This document shows positions 19,922-28,961 of a stretch of DNA of 39,633 nt, piece after piece (position 1 is the stretch's first letter; the number at the start of each line of letters is the position of its first letter). The translations under genes and the position numbers were made by a program. The notes beneath the pieces are model-generated. The model was not told where the DNA came from and made no database searches. It saw only the letters and a list, made by a program, of their open reading frames with translations. This DNA is from a virus, in the IMG/VR virus record IMGVR_UViG_3300021247_000202, positions 1 through 39,633 of that record, one strand, 5' to 3'.

Positions 19922-20250
19922 GCAGAATAGATGTAGTAGGACAGAATGGTAATGATGGGCTACATTATGAAGAAAAAGACATTGATAAGAAATGGGATCA
20001 AATGAAACCCGTTGGACTAGAGTATGAATACGAACTAGACAAGTCCACAGGTGAGGTGGTTAAGAAGTATGTAAACATTTTACATAATAATGGATTTAAA
20101 CAAAACAAACTAGACTACAGCCCAGAGTTTAAGTTTTGGTATGAACGAGTCTTCTGTCAAAGCCCCCGTATGTGTCACTTAGAATATGATGATGAAAAGA
20201 TGTGGGAAGCTTGGAAGGCAGCTAAAGGAGATAAAAATGTGGAATTATAG
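19918..20250 (+). CDS. Hypothetical protein between terminase genes
   Basis: A 110-residue protein with AAGGGGGCGGAA upstream. It is charged (DIDKKWDQMKPVGLEYEYEL, EYDDEKMWEAWKAAKGD) with several Trp and Tyr. No family recognised. Confidence 0.6.
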   Translation: MSRIDVVGQNGNDGLHYEEKDIDKKWDQMKPVGLEYEYELDKSTGEVVKKYVNILHNNGFKQNKLDYSPEFKFWYERVFCQSPRMCHLEYDDEKMWEAWKAAKGDKNVEL

Positions 20251-20461
20251 AATTATGATAAGAACCTGCCCAGAAACAGGCAGTGAGTATTATTCGTTAA
20301 ATGAAGTCTTTTATGAGAAAGACGGAAGTCATATGGCATATTCTGACCATGATGATGTTGTGGGTGGCAGCCCTGAAGAAATCATAGGTGTGTTAGAGAT
20401 GATGCTAGAAGATGCTAAGAAGGATCAACCTATTTTGACAGAGGCTGACTTTAAAGTATGA
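20237..20461 (+). CDS. Small protein, unknown
   Basis: A 74-residue protein; ATG at 20237 follows AAAGGAGATAAAA. MWNYRIMIRTCPETGSEYYS then YEKDGSHMAYSDHDDVVGGS and a helix EEIIGVLEMMLEDAKK. This plan (strands then D-x-x-x-G-x-x-E-E helix) is common in small phage proteins of unknown function. Confidence 0.6.
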   Translation: MWNYRIMIRTCPETGSEYYSLNEVFYEKDGSHMAYSDHDDVVGGSPEEIIGVLEMMLEDAKKDQPILTEADFKV

Positions 20462-20682
20462 CCCCAGCACAAAAAGAAATCTTTCTGATAGTAGATGAGT
20501 TCTGGAAGACCTACGGCTTTGGTCCGACTATTGACGATATTATGCGTCTAACGGGCGAAAGAGGTAGGGGGAATGTAGCCCGTAAGATGTCTATCTTAAT
20601 CGAGATAGGGGTATGCAAAGGGGTGAAGGGTAGGGCTAGATCAATCCGACCTGCAGGATTAAGGGTGCGTAATCTTGAGTGA
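20458..20682 (+). CDS. LexA N-terminal-like winged-helix protein
   Basis: A 74-residue protein: TPAQKEIFLIVDEFWKTYGF, GPTIDDIMRLTGERGRGNVA, KMSILIEIGVCKGV, then RARSIRP. This is the layout of the LexA DNA-binding domain (helix, GxxPT-like turn, recognition helix, wing with R-A-R-x-I) without the protease domain. Likely a DNA-binding regulator, possibly of the structural operon. It lies just before the large terminase and overlaps it by eight bases. Confidence 0.7.
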   Translation: MTPAQKEIFLIVDEFWKTYGFGPTIDDIMRLTGERGRGNVARKMSILIEIGVCKGVKGRARSIRPAGLRVRNLE

Positions 20683-22168
20683 TAAAGTCGTAGAACTCAT
20701 GAATCTACTATCTCCTGAAGAACAGCAGATGGTATTAGAACAAGTCAGAGAGTATGACAATGCTCTTCTACGTGAAGAAGGCCAAGAAGACTTTATGAAG
20801 TTTGTAACTACGATGTGGCCTGGATTTATCCATGGTAGACATCATGTCTTGATGGCTAGGAAGTTTGAACAGATCGCTAATGGTGAGATCAAACGATTAA
20901 TCATCAATATGCCTCCTAGACACACAAAGTCTGAGTTTGCATCGTTTATGCTACCCGCTTGGTTCTTAGGAAGGTTTCCAGGCAAAAAGATTATCCAATG
21001 TTCTAATACAGCTGAACTTGCAGTTGGGTTTGGACGAAAGGTGCGAAATCTGGTAGACTCTGAAGTATATGCCAAAATATTCCCAAACGTGGCCCTTCGC
21101 TCTGACTCTAAAGCTGCTGGCCGTTGGTCTACTAATGCCAATGGTGAGTATTTTGCTATTGGTGTTGGTGGTACTGTCACTGGTAAAGGAGCTGATCTTC
21201 TCATCATTGACGATCCTCACTCGGAGCAAGAAGCAGCGTTAGCCGCAGGCGACCCTACCGTATACGATAAAGTCTTTGAGTGGTATACCTCTGGTCCACG
21301 TCAACGTTTACAACCAGGCGGTTCTATTGTGGTCGTTATGACCCGTTGGGCTAAACGAGATCTGACTGGAAGAATTCTACAATCCATGACAGACCGTGAT
21401 GGTGATGAATGGGAGATTATTGAACTCCCAGCGATTTTACCTTCAGAGAAACCTTTATGGCCTGAGTTCTGGTCATACGATGAATTAAGCAAATTAAGAA
21501 TAGAGTTGCCGTTAAGTAAATGGCAAGCTCAGTATCAACAAGACCCCACTTCTGAAGAAGGTGCGCTAGTTAAGCGTGAATGGTGGCAAGAATGGGAACA
21601 TGAAAACCCACCTTACTGCCAGTTTATTATTCAGTCATGGGATACCGCATTTACTAAGAATGAGCGTTCTGACTATTCAGCATGCACAACATGGGGAGTA
21701 TTTTATAAAGACGAGAATGAAAATGACCCTCATATTATTCTTCTTGATGCTTTTAAAGAGCGGATGGAATTCCCAGAACTTAAAGCAAGAGCTTTGGAAT
21801 ACTACCAAGAATGGCAACCAGATGCCTTTATTATCGAAGCAAAGGCCTCTGGAGCCCCGTTAGTCTTTGAATTAAGAAGGATGGGAATACCCGTTCAAGA
21901 GTTTACACCGACCCGTGGAAACGATAAAATAAGCAGATTAAACTCTGTAACAGATTTATTCGCATCTGGCAAGGTGTGGGCTCCAAGAAAACGTTGGGCC
22001 GAAGAAGTCATAGAAGAGATGGCAGCTTTTCCAAATTCAGACCACGATGACTTAGTGGACTCTTCAACCCAAGCTCTTATTCGGTTTAGAAAGGGAGGAT
22101 TCGTTAATCTTCCTACAGACGAACCTGACGAACCAAGAGAATTTAGACGCAAAGTAGCATATTACTAA
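20675..22168 (+). CDS. terL: Terminase large subunit
   Basis: A 497-residue packaging motor. The ATPase part has Walker A MPPRHTKS (79-86), Walker B LLIIDD (175-180) and a coupling motif near VVVMTRW. The nuclease part has QSWDTAF (about residue 326), FIIEAKASG and SDHDDLVDS, the acidic residues that bind metal. The start given is TTG at 20675 (MSDKVVEL), preceded by AAGGGTG; ATG at 20699 is an alternative. It drives DNA into the capsid through the portal encoded next. Confidence 0.93.
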   Translation: MSDKVVELMNLLSPEEQQMVLEQVREYDNALLREEGQEDFMKFVTTMWPGFIHGRHHVLMARKFEQIANGEIKRLIINMPPRHTKSEFASFMLPAWFLGRFPGKKIIQCSNTAELAVGFGRKVRNLVDSEVYAKIFPNVALRSDSKAAGRWSTNANGEYFAIGVGGTVTGKGADLLIIDDPHSEQEAALAAGDPTVYDKVFEWYTSGPRQRLQPGGSIVVVMTRWAKRDLTGRILQSMTDRDGDEWEIIELPAILPSEKPLWPEFWSYDELSKLRIELPLSKWQAQYQQDPTSEEGALVKREWWQEWEHENPPYCQFIIQSWDTAFTKNERSDYSACTTWGVFYKDENENDPHIILLDAFKERMEFPELKARALEYYQEWQPDAFIIEAKASGAPLVFELRRMGIPVQEFTPTRGNDKISRLNSVTDLFASGKVWAPRKRWAEEVIEEMAAFPNSDHDDLVDSSTQALIRFRKGGFVNLPTDEPDEPREFRRKVAYY

Positions 22169-22177
22169 GGAAAAATT

Positions 22178-24670
22178 ATGGCAATCGACAAAGCATTATA
22201 TGAAGCACCACAAGGTCTAGCATCTATTGATCAAGCTCCCCCAGTAGAAATTGAAATTGAAGATCCAGAATCTGTAAAGATTAGCATGGATGGATTAGAG
22301 ATTGATATTGAAAAAGCAGAAGACAATGAAGAGTTTAATAAAAACTTAGCAGAAGAATTAACTGAAGGCGAATTAACACTTTTAGCTGGCGATTTAATCG
22401 GTGATTTTGATGGAGACGTAGCTTCTCGTAAAGACTGGATTCAAACTTATGTCGATGGTTTAGAATTACTTGGTCTGAAAATTGAAGAGCGTTCAGAACC
22501 ATGGGACGGAGCCTGTGGAGTATATCACCCCATCTTAGCTGAAGCCGTAACTAAATTCCAATCAGAAACAATCATGGATACTTTCCCAGCATCTGGTCCT
22601 GTGAAGGGCGAGATTATTGGTAAAGAAACGCAAGAGAAAAAAGATGCGATGGAACGTGTTGTAGATGACATGAACTATGAGCTCACAGAAAAAATGACCG
22701 AGTATCGCTCAGAACATGAACGCATGTTATGGGGCACAGCATTATCTGGTAACGGATTTAAAAAGGTTTATGTAGATCCAGGTCTTGATCGTCAAGTATC
22801 TATCTATGTACCTTCAGAAGATTTAGTTGTACCTTATGGTGCTTCTAATTTAGAAACTGCAGAACGTGTATCTCACGTCATGCGTAAAACAGAAAATGAA
22901 TTATTAAGATTACAACTTGATGGATTTTATCGTGATGTTGAATTAGGCGCACCACAAAATACATTAGATGAAGTTGAGAAGAAGATTGCAGAGAAGTTAG
23001 GCTTCCGTGCAACAACAGATTCAAGATATAAATTGATTGAAATGCAAGTTGATTTAGACTTGCCTGGTTTTGAACATACAGATGACAAAGGTAATAAGAC
23101 TGGTCTTAAACTTCCTTACATTGTAACGATTGAATACGGCAGCATGACAGTCTTAGCAGTAAGACGTAACTGGGAACCAGATGACGAGACATATCAAAAA
23201 CGTCAGCACTTTGTTCACTATCCATACATTCCAGGTTTCGGATTCTATGCTTTTGGTTTAATTCACTTGATCGGAGGTTTTGCTAAATCTGGTACATCTA
23301 TATTACGTCAATTAGTAGACGCTGGATCATTAGCTAACCTTCCAGGTGGATTCAAAACTCGTGGCCTACGTGTAAAAGGTGATGATACACCAATTGCTCC
23401 AGGCGAATTTAGAGATGTAGACGTACCTTCTGGCACGATGAAAGACAACATCATGCCTTTACCTTACAAAGAACCATCACAAACACTCATTCAACTACTC
23501 AATCAGATCATTGAAGAAGGTAGAAGATTTGCAGCTGCAGGTGATTTGAAGGTTTCTGACATGTCTGCTAACTCACCAGTAGGCACAACGCTTGCAATTT
23601 TAGAAAGAACACTTAAAGTGATGAGTGCAATTCAAGCTCGTATGCACTTTTCAATGAAAAATGAGTTCAAATTACTCAAAAAGATCATTGCAAGCTACGC
23701 TCCAGCGGATTATTCATACGAACCATCTACAGGAACACGTAAAGCTCGTAGAGATGACTACGAAATGGTCAATATTATCCCTGTTTCTGACCCAAATGCA
23801 GCCACCATGTCACAAAAAGTGGTGCAATACCAAGCAGTTTTACAACTTTCACAAACAGCACCTCAACTTTACAACTTGCCATACCTACATCGTCAGATGT
23901 TAGACGTGTTAGGCATCAAAAATGCTGAAAAATTGGTACCGTTACCTGAAGATGAGAAGCCATTAGACCCAGTGACTGAGAATATGAACGCTTTAAAGAA
24001 CAAACCTATGAAAGCTTTCATGTATCAAGACCATCAAGCTCATATTGCAATCCATTTAGCTATGTTAAATGATCCAAAGATCAGAGAAACGATTGGTCAA
24101 AACCCACAAGCGCCTATGATTGCACAAGCATTACAGGCTCATATCACAGAGCACATTGGTATGGAGTATAAACGTCAAATGGAACTCACTATGGGCATCA
24201 ATATCCCATATAACGACCTTGATGACAGTGATGATGCAACTAAATTATCACCAGAACAAGAAATGCAAATTGCTCGTATGGCAGTTCCAGCAGCACAACA
24301 ACTTCTCAATCAAAATCAAACTGAAGTTGCAGCACGTAATGCTCAACAAGCAGCTCAAGATCCTGTGATTCAAATGCAAATGAAAGAACTTCAACTTAAA
24401 GCACAAGAAGTAGAAATTAAGATGAAGAAAATGCAGATCGAAGCAGCAGCTAAAGCTGATCAAATTCGTGTTGAAGAAGCTCGTATTGCAGCGCAAAAAG
24501 AAATTGCTGGTATGCAAGTCACAGCAAAAGCTCAGGCTGAAAAAGCTAACATCGCTTCTAAAGAAAAGATGGAAGGCTTTAGATTAGGTTCTGAGATTGG
24601 TAAATCAAAAGCCCAAATGGCTATGCAACAACAACAAAAACAACAACCTTCAAACAAGGAAACTAAATGA
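22178..24670 (+). CDS. Portal protein, large podovirus-type
   Basis: An 830-residue protein following the large terminase, the usual place for the portal. The N-terminus is acidic; the core has WDGACGVYHPILAEAVTKFQ, YIPGFGFYAFGLIHLIG and SVGTTLAILERTLKV-like sequences that are typical of large portals. The last 130 residues are a Gln/Ala/Lys-rich coiled coil (QMQMKELQLKAQEVEIKMKK). Twelve copies would form the DNA entry ring and tail attachment site. Large size suggests a barrel-extended portal. Confidence 0.85.
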   Translation: MAIDKALYEAPQGLASIDQAPPVEIEIEDPESVKISMDGLEIDIEKAEDNEEFNKNLAEELTEGELTLLAGDLIGDFDGDVASRKDWIQTYVDGLELLGLKIEERSEPWDGACGVYHPILAEAVTKFQSETIMDTFPASGPVKGEIIGKETQEKKDAMERVVDDMNYELTEKMTEYRSEHERMLWGTALSGNGFKKVYVDPGLDRQVSIYVPSEDLVVPYGASNLETAERVSHVMRKTENELLRLQLDGFYRDVELGAPQNTLDEVEKKIAEKLGFRATTDSRYKLIEMQVDLDLPGFEHTDDKGNKTGLKLPYIVTIEYGSMTVLAVRRNWEPDDETYQKRQHFVHYPYIPGFGFYAFGLIHLIGGFAKSGTSILRQLVDAGSLANLPGGFKTRGLRVKGDDTPIAPGEFRDVDVPSGTMKDNIMPLPYKEPSQTLIQLLNQIIEEGRRFAAAGDLKVSDMSANSPVGTTLAILERTLKVMSAIQARMHFSMKNEFKLLKKIIASYAPADYSYEPSTGTRKARRDDYEMVNIIPVSDPNAATMSQKVVQYQAVLQLSQTAPQLYNLPYLHRQMLDVLGIKNAEKLVPLPEDEKPLDPVTENMNALKNKPMKAFMYQDHQAHIAIHLAMLNDPKIRETIGQNPQAPMIAQALQAHITEHIGMEYKRQMELTMGINIPYNDLDDSDDATKLSPEQEMQIARMAVPAAQQLLNQNQTEVAARNAQQAAQDPVIQMQMKELQLKAQEVEIKMKKMQIEAAAKADQIRVEEARIAAQKEIAGMQVTAKAQAEKANIASKEKMEGFRLGSEIGKSKAQMAMQQQQKQQPSNKETK

Positions 24671-24855
24671 ATGAATACGAAGTTATATTAAGAGAAATAG
24701 ATATACAAGTAAGAAATTTAGAAGAACATTTAGGTGCTGGCATGGCCAAAGACTATGCTGAATACCAAAATATATGTGGAAAGATATCAGGTCTACTTTC
24801 TACACGAAGATACATACAAGACCTTCAAAAAAATATGGAGAACTCAGATGAGTGA
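24667..24855 (+). CDS. Small helical protein
   Basis: A 62-residue protein: EYEVILREIDIQVRNLEEHL and YQNICGKISGLLSTRRYIQD, two amphipathic helices, a plan seen in small genes next to portals. ATGA overlap with the portal and eight-base overlap with the GroES-like gene. Function unknown. Confidence 0.6.
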   Translation: MNEYEVILREIDIQVRNLEEHLGAGMAKDYAEYQNICGKISGLLSTRRYIQDLQKNMENSDE

Positions 24856-25258
24856 AATACTAATCGGATCAAACCCCGATGATGTAAATGCAACAACATC
24901 TCTGCCCCAAACTGCAGAGGACAAAGCAAAGCAACTCCCAGAAGTTTCAGGTTATAGAATTTTATGTGCTATACCAGAAGCTGATGACAAGTTTGATAGT
25001 GGACTCGTAAAGTCTGCTGAAACAATGAGAAATGAAGAAGTTTTATCTACAGTATTTTTTGTAGTTAAGATGGGTCCAGATTGTTACAACGACAAGACAA
25101 GATTTCCGTCAGGTCCTTGGTGCAAAGTTGGAGATTTCATTTTAGCCCGCCCTAATTCAGGCACACGCTTGAAGATTCATAATAGGGAATTCCGAATAAT
25201 CAATGATGATAGTGTCGAAGGTGTCGTTCAAGACCCTCGTGGCATTAGTCGTGTTTAA
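24848..25258 (+). CDS. GroES-like (Cpn10-fold) protein
   Basis: A 136-residue protein; ATG at 24848 follows GGAGAACTCAG. From residue 33, GYRILCAIPEADDKFDSGLV, VVKMGPDCYND, WCKVGDFILARPNSGTRLKI and REFRIINDDSVEGVV follow the order of the GroES fold (a lid-like beta barrel, G-P pair, K-V-G-D turn). Phage GroES-like proteins help the host chaperonin fold capsid proteins; its place before the scaffold and capsid genes supports that. Other roles are possible. Confidence 0.7.
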   Translation: MSEILIGSNPDDVNATTSLPQTAEDKAKQLPEVSGYRILCAIPEADDKFDSGLVKSAETMRNEEVLSTVFFVVKMGPDCYNDKTRFPSGPWCKVGDFILARPNSGTRLKIHNREFRIINDDSVEGVVQDPRGISRV

Positions 25259-25269
25259 GGAGAATATAA

Positions 25270-26238
25270 ATGGCTGATGATGATTTTAAATTTCCAGATG
25301 AAATGGAAAATGAAGTCCCAGAAGTAAAAGCTGAGACTGAAGAAAAACCAGGTATTGAAATTGAGATTGTAGATGATCGTCCAGAGGAAGATCAAAAGAA
25401 TGCTCAACCTTTACCTGAATCAATTGTAAAAGAAATTGATGAAGATGACTTAGAGAAGTATAACGCTGAGGCTAAACAACGTCTTTTACAAATGAAAAAA
25501 CTCATTAATGATGAGCGTAGAGCAAAAGAACAAGCATTACGTGAGCAGCAAGAAGCAATTCGTGTGGCACAATCATTAGTTGAAGAAACCAAAAAACTTA
25601 AAGGCCGTCTAACAGAAGGCGAAAAAGTATACGTTTCTAACGCTAAAGAAGGTGCAGAACGACAATTAGAACTAGCTAGAATCGCTTATAAAGAAGCATA
25701 TGATTCTGGTGACTCTGAAAAAGTCGTAGAAGCACAAGAAAAACTCACAGAAGCTAAGTTCAAACTTCATGAGGTTCAGTCTTATAGACCTCAATATGAA
25801 GAAAGTGCTTTACAAGAAGCTGAAAATGAGGTAAAAATACCAGAACAGTCACAACAACCTCAACGTTTGGATGCAAAAACCCAAGCCTGGTTGGACAAAA
25901 ACAGCTGGTATGGTGTTGATGACGATATGAGTTTCCTTGCTATGGGTATTCATAGAAAACTAGAACGCAACGGAGTCACTACTGGCTCTGATGAATACTG
26001 GAACGCTATAGATACCGAAATGCGAAAACGATTCCCAGAGAAATTTGCTGGCGAAAATACCCCAGAGACCAAAGACTCTGTTAAAAAACCATCAACGGTA
26101 GTAGCGCCTGCTACACGTTCTACATCCCCCAAAAAGATTAGACTGACGCAGACACAATTAGCTTTGGCTAAAAAGTTCAAACTTTCTCCAGAGCAATATG
26201 CGCTGGAATTAACTAAATTGGAGTCCCAAAATGGCTGA
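25270..26238 (+). CDS. Scaffold-like protein
   Basis: A 322-residue, highly charged protein lying between portal and capsid genes. The first 60 residues are acidic, then a long coiled coil (RLLQMKKLINDERRAKEQAL to about residue 180), and a C-terminal basic end (SPKKIRLTQTQLALAKKFKL). This arrangement, helical with a basic C-terminal capsid-binding end, is that of head scaffolds. GGAGAATATAA is upstream. Confidence 0.75.
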   Translation: MADDDFKFPDEMENEVPEVKAETEEKPGIEIEIVDDRPEEDQKNAQPLPESIVKEIDEDDLEKYNAEAKQRLLQMKKLINDERRAKEQALREQQEAIRVAQSLVEETKKLKGRLTEGEKVYVSNAKEGAERQLELARIAYKEAYDSGDSEKVVEAQEKLTEAKFKLHEVQSYRPQYEESALQEAENEVKIPEQSQQPQRLDAKTQAWLDKNSWYGVDDDMSFLAMGIHRKLERNGVTTGSDEYWNAIDTEMRKRFPEKFAGENTPETKDSVKKPSTVVAPATRSTSPKKIRLTQTQLALAKKFKLSPEQYALELTKLESQNG

Positions 26239-26677
26239 AAATAGAATTCCCCGTGAAGTAGATACCCGTCAACAGGAAGAACGCCCTAAACAGTGGCAAG
26301 CACCTGAATTGTTACCAGAACCTGATAAGCAACCTGGTTTTGCGTACAGATGGATTAGAGTTTCAATGCTGAACTCAGCAGACCCACGCAATCTCAGTAC
26401 TAAACTTAGAGAAGGCTGGGAACCTGTAAGAGCAGAAGAGCAACCTAAATTTCAACTGTTAGTCGATCCCGAAAGTCGTTATAAAGACAACATCGAGATT
26501 GGCGGATTATTACTTTGTAAGACACCTATTGAATTAGTCGAACAAAGAACAGAGTACTATGAGAAGCAAACGCAATCTCAAACAGACGCTGTAGACAATA
26601 ATCTTATGCGTCAAAACGATCCTAGAATGCCTCTCTTTAATGAGAGAAAATCTTCGACAAGTTTTGGCAAAGGTTAA
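26231..26677 (+). CDS. Head-associated hypothetical protein
   Basis: A 148-residue protein: RQQEERPKQWQAPELLPEPD, FAYRWIRVSMLNSADPRNLS, REGWEPVRAEEQPKFQLL, then EIGGLLLCKTPIELVEQRTE. Similar proteins are found between scaffold and capsid genes in uncultured podovirus-like phages, so a head role is likely. Start GGAGTCCCAAA. Function unknown. Confidence 0.6.
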   Translation: MAENRIPREVDTRQQEERPKQWQAPELLPEPDKQPGFAYRWIRVSMLNSADPRNLSTKLREGWEPVRAEEQPKFQLLVDPESRYKDNIEIGGLLLCKTPIELVEQRTEYYEKQTQSQTDAVDNNLMRQNDPRMPLFNERKSSTSFGKG

Positions 26678-26702
26678 TTTTTTTTAATTCAAGGAGATTT
26701 TT

Positions 26703-27326
26703 ATGGCTTATCCAACCATTTCAGCTCCGTACGGATTTGAAGCAGTTAACCGTTTTGATGGTATTCCTTATGCTGGTGCAACATTACAGTATAAGATTAG
26801 TGGTTCTTACAACACACCCATCTACAACGGTTCATCTGTTAAACTCGTAGCGGGCGGTACTATTGAATTATCTGGTGCAACAACTACTGGTACTATTATC
26901 GGTGTTGCTACTGGTTTCCAATATACAAACTCATCAGGTCAAACAGTTCAAGCTCAATACTATCCAGGTACTAGCGTAACTAACGCTATTGCTTATGTAG
27001 TTGTTGATCCTACAGCTGAATTTAAAGTAGCATTAACAGCATCAGGTGCTCCAACAGTAGTGGTAGGCGCTAACGCAACTATCGTTGGTGCTAACGTTGC
27101 TGAAATCCAAAACGGTACAGGTTCTACAACAACAGGCAATTCACAAGCTTCAGTTGTTATTCCTGGAACTGGTACTGGTTCAGCTACAACATTACCATGG
27201 AGAGTTGTTTCAGTCGTTCCAGATACAGCATATGTATCAGGTGGCGTAACACTTTACCCAGAAGTAATTGTAAAAGTTAACAATCCACAATTGACTGCCC
27301 TCACAGGCACCAATTACACAGCTTAA
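26703..27326 (+). CDS. Head decoration-like protein
   Basis: A 207-residue, Gly/Thr/Val-rich, beta-type protein: PTISAPYGFEAVNRFDGIPY, AGATLQYKISGSYNTPIYNG, then WRVVSVVPDTAYVSGGVTLY. Proteins starting like this are usual just before the major capsid protein and are thought to decorate it. AAGGAGATTTTT upstream. The function is inferred from position and composition. Confidence 0.65.
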   Translation: MAYPTISAPYGFEAVNRFDGIPYAGATLQYKISGSYNTPIYNGSSVKLVAGGTIELSGATTTGTIIGVATGFQYTNSSGQTVQAQYYPGTSVTNAIAYVVVDPTAEFKVALTASGAPTVVVGANATIVGANVAEIQNGTGSTTTGNSQASVVIPGTGTGSATTLPWRVVSVVPDTAYVSGGVTLYPEVIVKVNNPQLTALTGTNYTA

Positions 27327-27341
27327 TAAGGAGAAAAAAAC

Positions 27342-28250
27342 ATGGCTATTTCACGTGCACAGCTCCTAAAAGAGCTATTACCAGGTCTTAACGCACTATT
27401 CGGTTTAGAATATGCAAGATATGGCGAAGAACACAAAGAAATCTACGAAACAGAGACTTCAGAGCGTTCATTCGAAGAAGAAACAAAACTATCAGGCTTC
27501 TCAGCAGCACCAGTTAAAAACGAAGGCACTGCCATCGCTTATGACAATGCTCAAGAAGCATGGACAGCTCGATACAATCATGAAACTATCGCTCTTGGCT
27601 TCAGCTTAACTGAAGAAGCTATTGAAGATAACTTATATGATTCTTTATCAGCTCGTTACACAAAAGCTTTAGCAAGAGCTATGGCTTACACAAAACAAGT
27701 TAAGGCTGCTGCAGTTATTAATAACGGCTTCAGTGCTTCATACGCTGGTGGTGACGGCAAAGCTTTATTTGCTACTGACCATCCACTTGTTTCAGGCGGT
27801 ACAAATAGTAACACTCCATCAACAGCAGCTGACTTGAACGAAACTTCATTGGAAAATGCAGTTATTCAAATCGCAGCTTGGACTGATGAGCGTGGTCTAT
27901 TAATTGCAGCTAAACCTAAAAAACTTATCGTTCCACCAGCATTGCAATTCGTTGCAACTCGCTTGTTAGAAACTGAGTTACGTGTTGGTACAGCTGACAA
28001 TGATATCAATGCTATTAAGAACAATGGTTCTATCCCAGAAGGTTATACAATTAACCACTTCTTGACAGACACAAACGGTTGGTATTTAACAACTGATGTT
28101 CCTAATGGTATGAAACACTTTGTTCGTACTCCATTAAGCAACTCAATGGACGGTGACTTCGATACAGGTAACGTACGTTATAAATCACGTGAACGTTACT
28201 CTTTCGGTTGGTCAGATCCGTTAGGTATGTTTGGTTCACCAGGTGCTTAA
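27342..28250 (+). CDS. Major capsid protein
   Basis: A 302-residue protein with a very good ribosome binding site (AAGGAGAAAAAAAC). It has RAQLLKELLPGLNALFGLEY, an alpha-helix ITLG-like region FSLTEEAIEDNLYDSLSARY, and SFGWSDPLGMFGSPGA at the end. Length, position after the scaffold and decoration genes, and use of common Ala/Gly codons fit an HK97-fold capsid protein. It is followed by a strong terminator, which would isolate a high-expression transcript. Confidence 0.85.
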   Translation: MAISRAQLLKELLPGLNALFGLEYARYGEEHKEIYETETSERSFEEETKLSGFSAAPVKNEGTAIAYDNAQEAWTARYNHETIALGFSLTEEAIEDNLYDSLSARYTKALARAMAYTKQVKAAAVINNGFSASYAGGDGKALFATDHPLVSGGTNSNTPSTAADLNETSLENAVIQIAAWTDERGLLIAAKPKKLIVPPALQFVATRLLETELRVGTADNDINAIKNNGSIPEGYTINHFLTDTNGWYLTTDVPNGMKHFVRTPLSNSMDGDFDTGNVRYKSRERYSFGWSDPLGMFGSPGA

Positions 28251-28270
28251 TTAAGCATTTGATGGTAGAA

Positions 28271-28296
28271 AAGGTCTTCTTCGGAAGGCCTTTTTT
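28271..28296 (+). terminator. Intrinsic terminator after the capsid gene
   Basis: AAGGTCTTC (28271-28279) pairs with GAAGGCCTT (28284-28292) around a UUCG tetraloop, with one G-T pair, and is followed by a T tract. A textbook terminator. Confidence 0.9.
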
Positions 28297-28348
28297 ATTT
28301 GCTAAAATACTAGCGTTTACGGGCAAAAGTATTGTAAAATAAACATAT

Positions 28349-28404
28349 CCAGGCACATCCTGGTTTATTAGACTGTCCTGGCAGACGCATAAAAGACTAA
28401 TAAG
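28349..28404 (+). promoter_or_regulatory. Structured RNA leader downstream of the capsid terminator
   Basis: CCAGG 28349-28353 pairs with CCTGG 28359-28363; TTATTAG 28365-28371 pairs with CTAATAA 28397-28403, enclosing CTG 28373-28375 with CAG 28382-28384. The element sits in the untranslated leader between the capsid terminator and the next virion gene. It may regulate late expression or mark a processing site. No known riboswitch is recognised. Confidence 0.45.
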
Positions 28405-28429
28405 CCTAACTTTTTATGAAGGAAAAATC

Positions 28430-28909
28430 ATGTCAAGAACTACATTTTCAGGTCCAGTGAAATCAGGTACTAATAGATATTCACCAACTAAAAACGTTGG
28501 AACAACAGTATTAACACAAGCTACAGCATTTGCATTTACAGCTGCTGGCACAACAACAAACACATTCTATATTCCAGCTGCTAGTAAAATCTTAAGCATT
28601 ACTTTTGATACTACATCAGCATTCACAGGTGGTACAGGTGCTGTAACAGTTGGTAACGTTGCTTCAGGTACACAATATGCTTCATCAACAACAGTAACAT
28701 CTGGTGGTCGTGCAACTCCAACATTTACAGCTGCACAATTAACATCAATGTTATCAACTCCAATTGATGTAGCAGCAGCTAACAGCCAACAAGCTTCTTC
28801 AGCTATTGCAGTAACAGCAGTTGCAGGCGCAGGTGTAACAGCTGGCTCATTAGTGGTTACAATCACTTACATTCAATCTGATGACAGATCATCATACGAT
28901 ACACAATAA
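28430..28909 (+). CDS. Virion-associated beta protein
   Basis: A 159-residue, Thr/Ala/Ser-rich beta protein: RTTFSGPVKSGTNRYSPTKN, then FAFTAAGTTTNTFYIPAASK. The Phe-Ser-Gly-Pro-Val start is seen in uncharacterised structural proteins after capsid genes. AAGGAAAAATC upstream. Probably a head or neck component. Confidence 0.6.
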   Translation: MSRTTFSGPVKSGTNRYSPTKNVGTTVLTQATAFAFTAAGTTTNTFYIPAASKILSITFDTTSAFTGGTGAVTVGNVASGTQYASSTTVTSGGRATPTFTAAQLTSMLSTPIDVAAANSQQASSAIAVTAVAGAGVTAGSLVVTITYIQSDDRSSYDTQ

Positions 28910-28916
28910 TTAATCT

Positions 28917-28937
28917 AAGGGGAGTTCTCTCCCCTTT
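28917..28937 (+). terminator. Intrinsic terminator-like hairpin
   Basis: AAGGGGAG (28917-28924) pairs with CTCCCCTT (28929-28936) around TTCT. The following T tract is short (TGTTTAT), so termination may be partial. Confidence 0.65.
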
Positions 28938-28961
28938 GTTTATAACTTAAGGAGATTAATT

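Noticed and set aside
20842-21229. Minus-strand frames inside the large terminase
   Set aside because: Both are shadows of the plus-strand terminase gene, whose motifs are clear.
24248-24517. Minus-strand Cys/Phe-rich frame inside the portal C-terminus
   Set aside because: It is the complement of the Gln/Lys-rich coiled coil of the portal; composition explained by the plus strand.
28567-28866. Minus-strand Val/Ala-rich frame
   Set aside because: Complement of the Thr/Ala-rich virion protein at 28430; no ribosome binding site.
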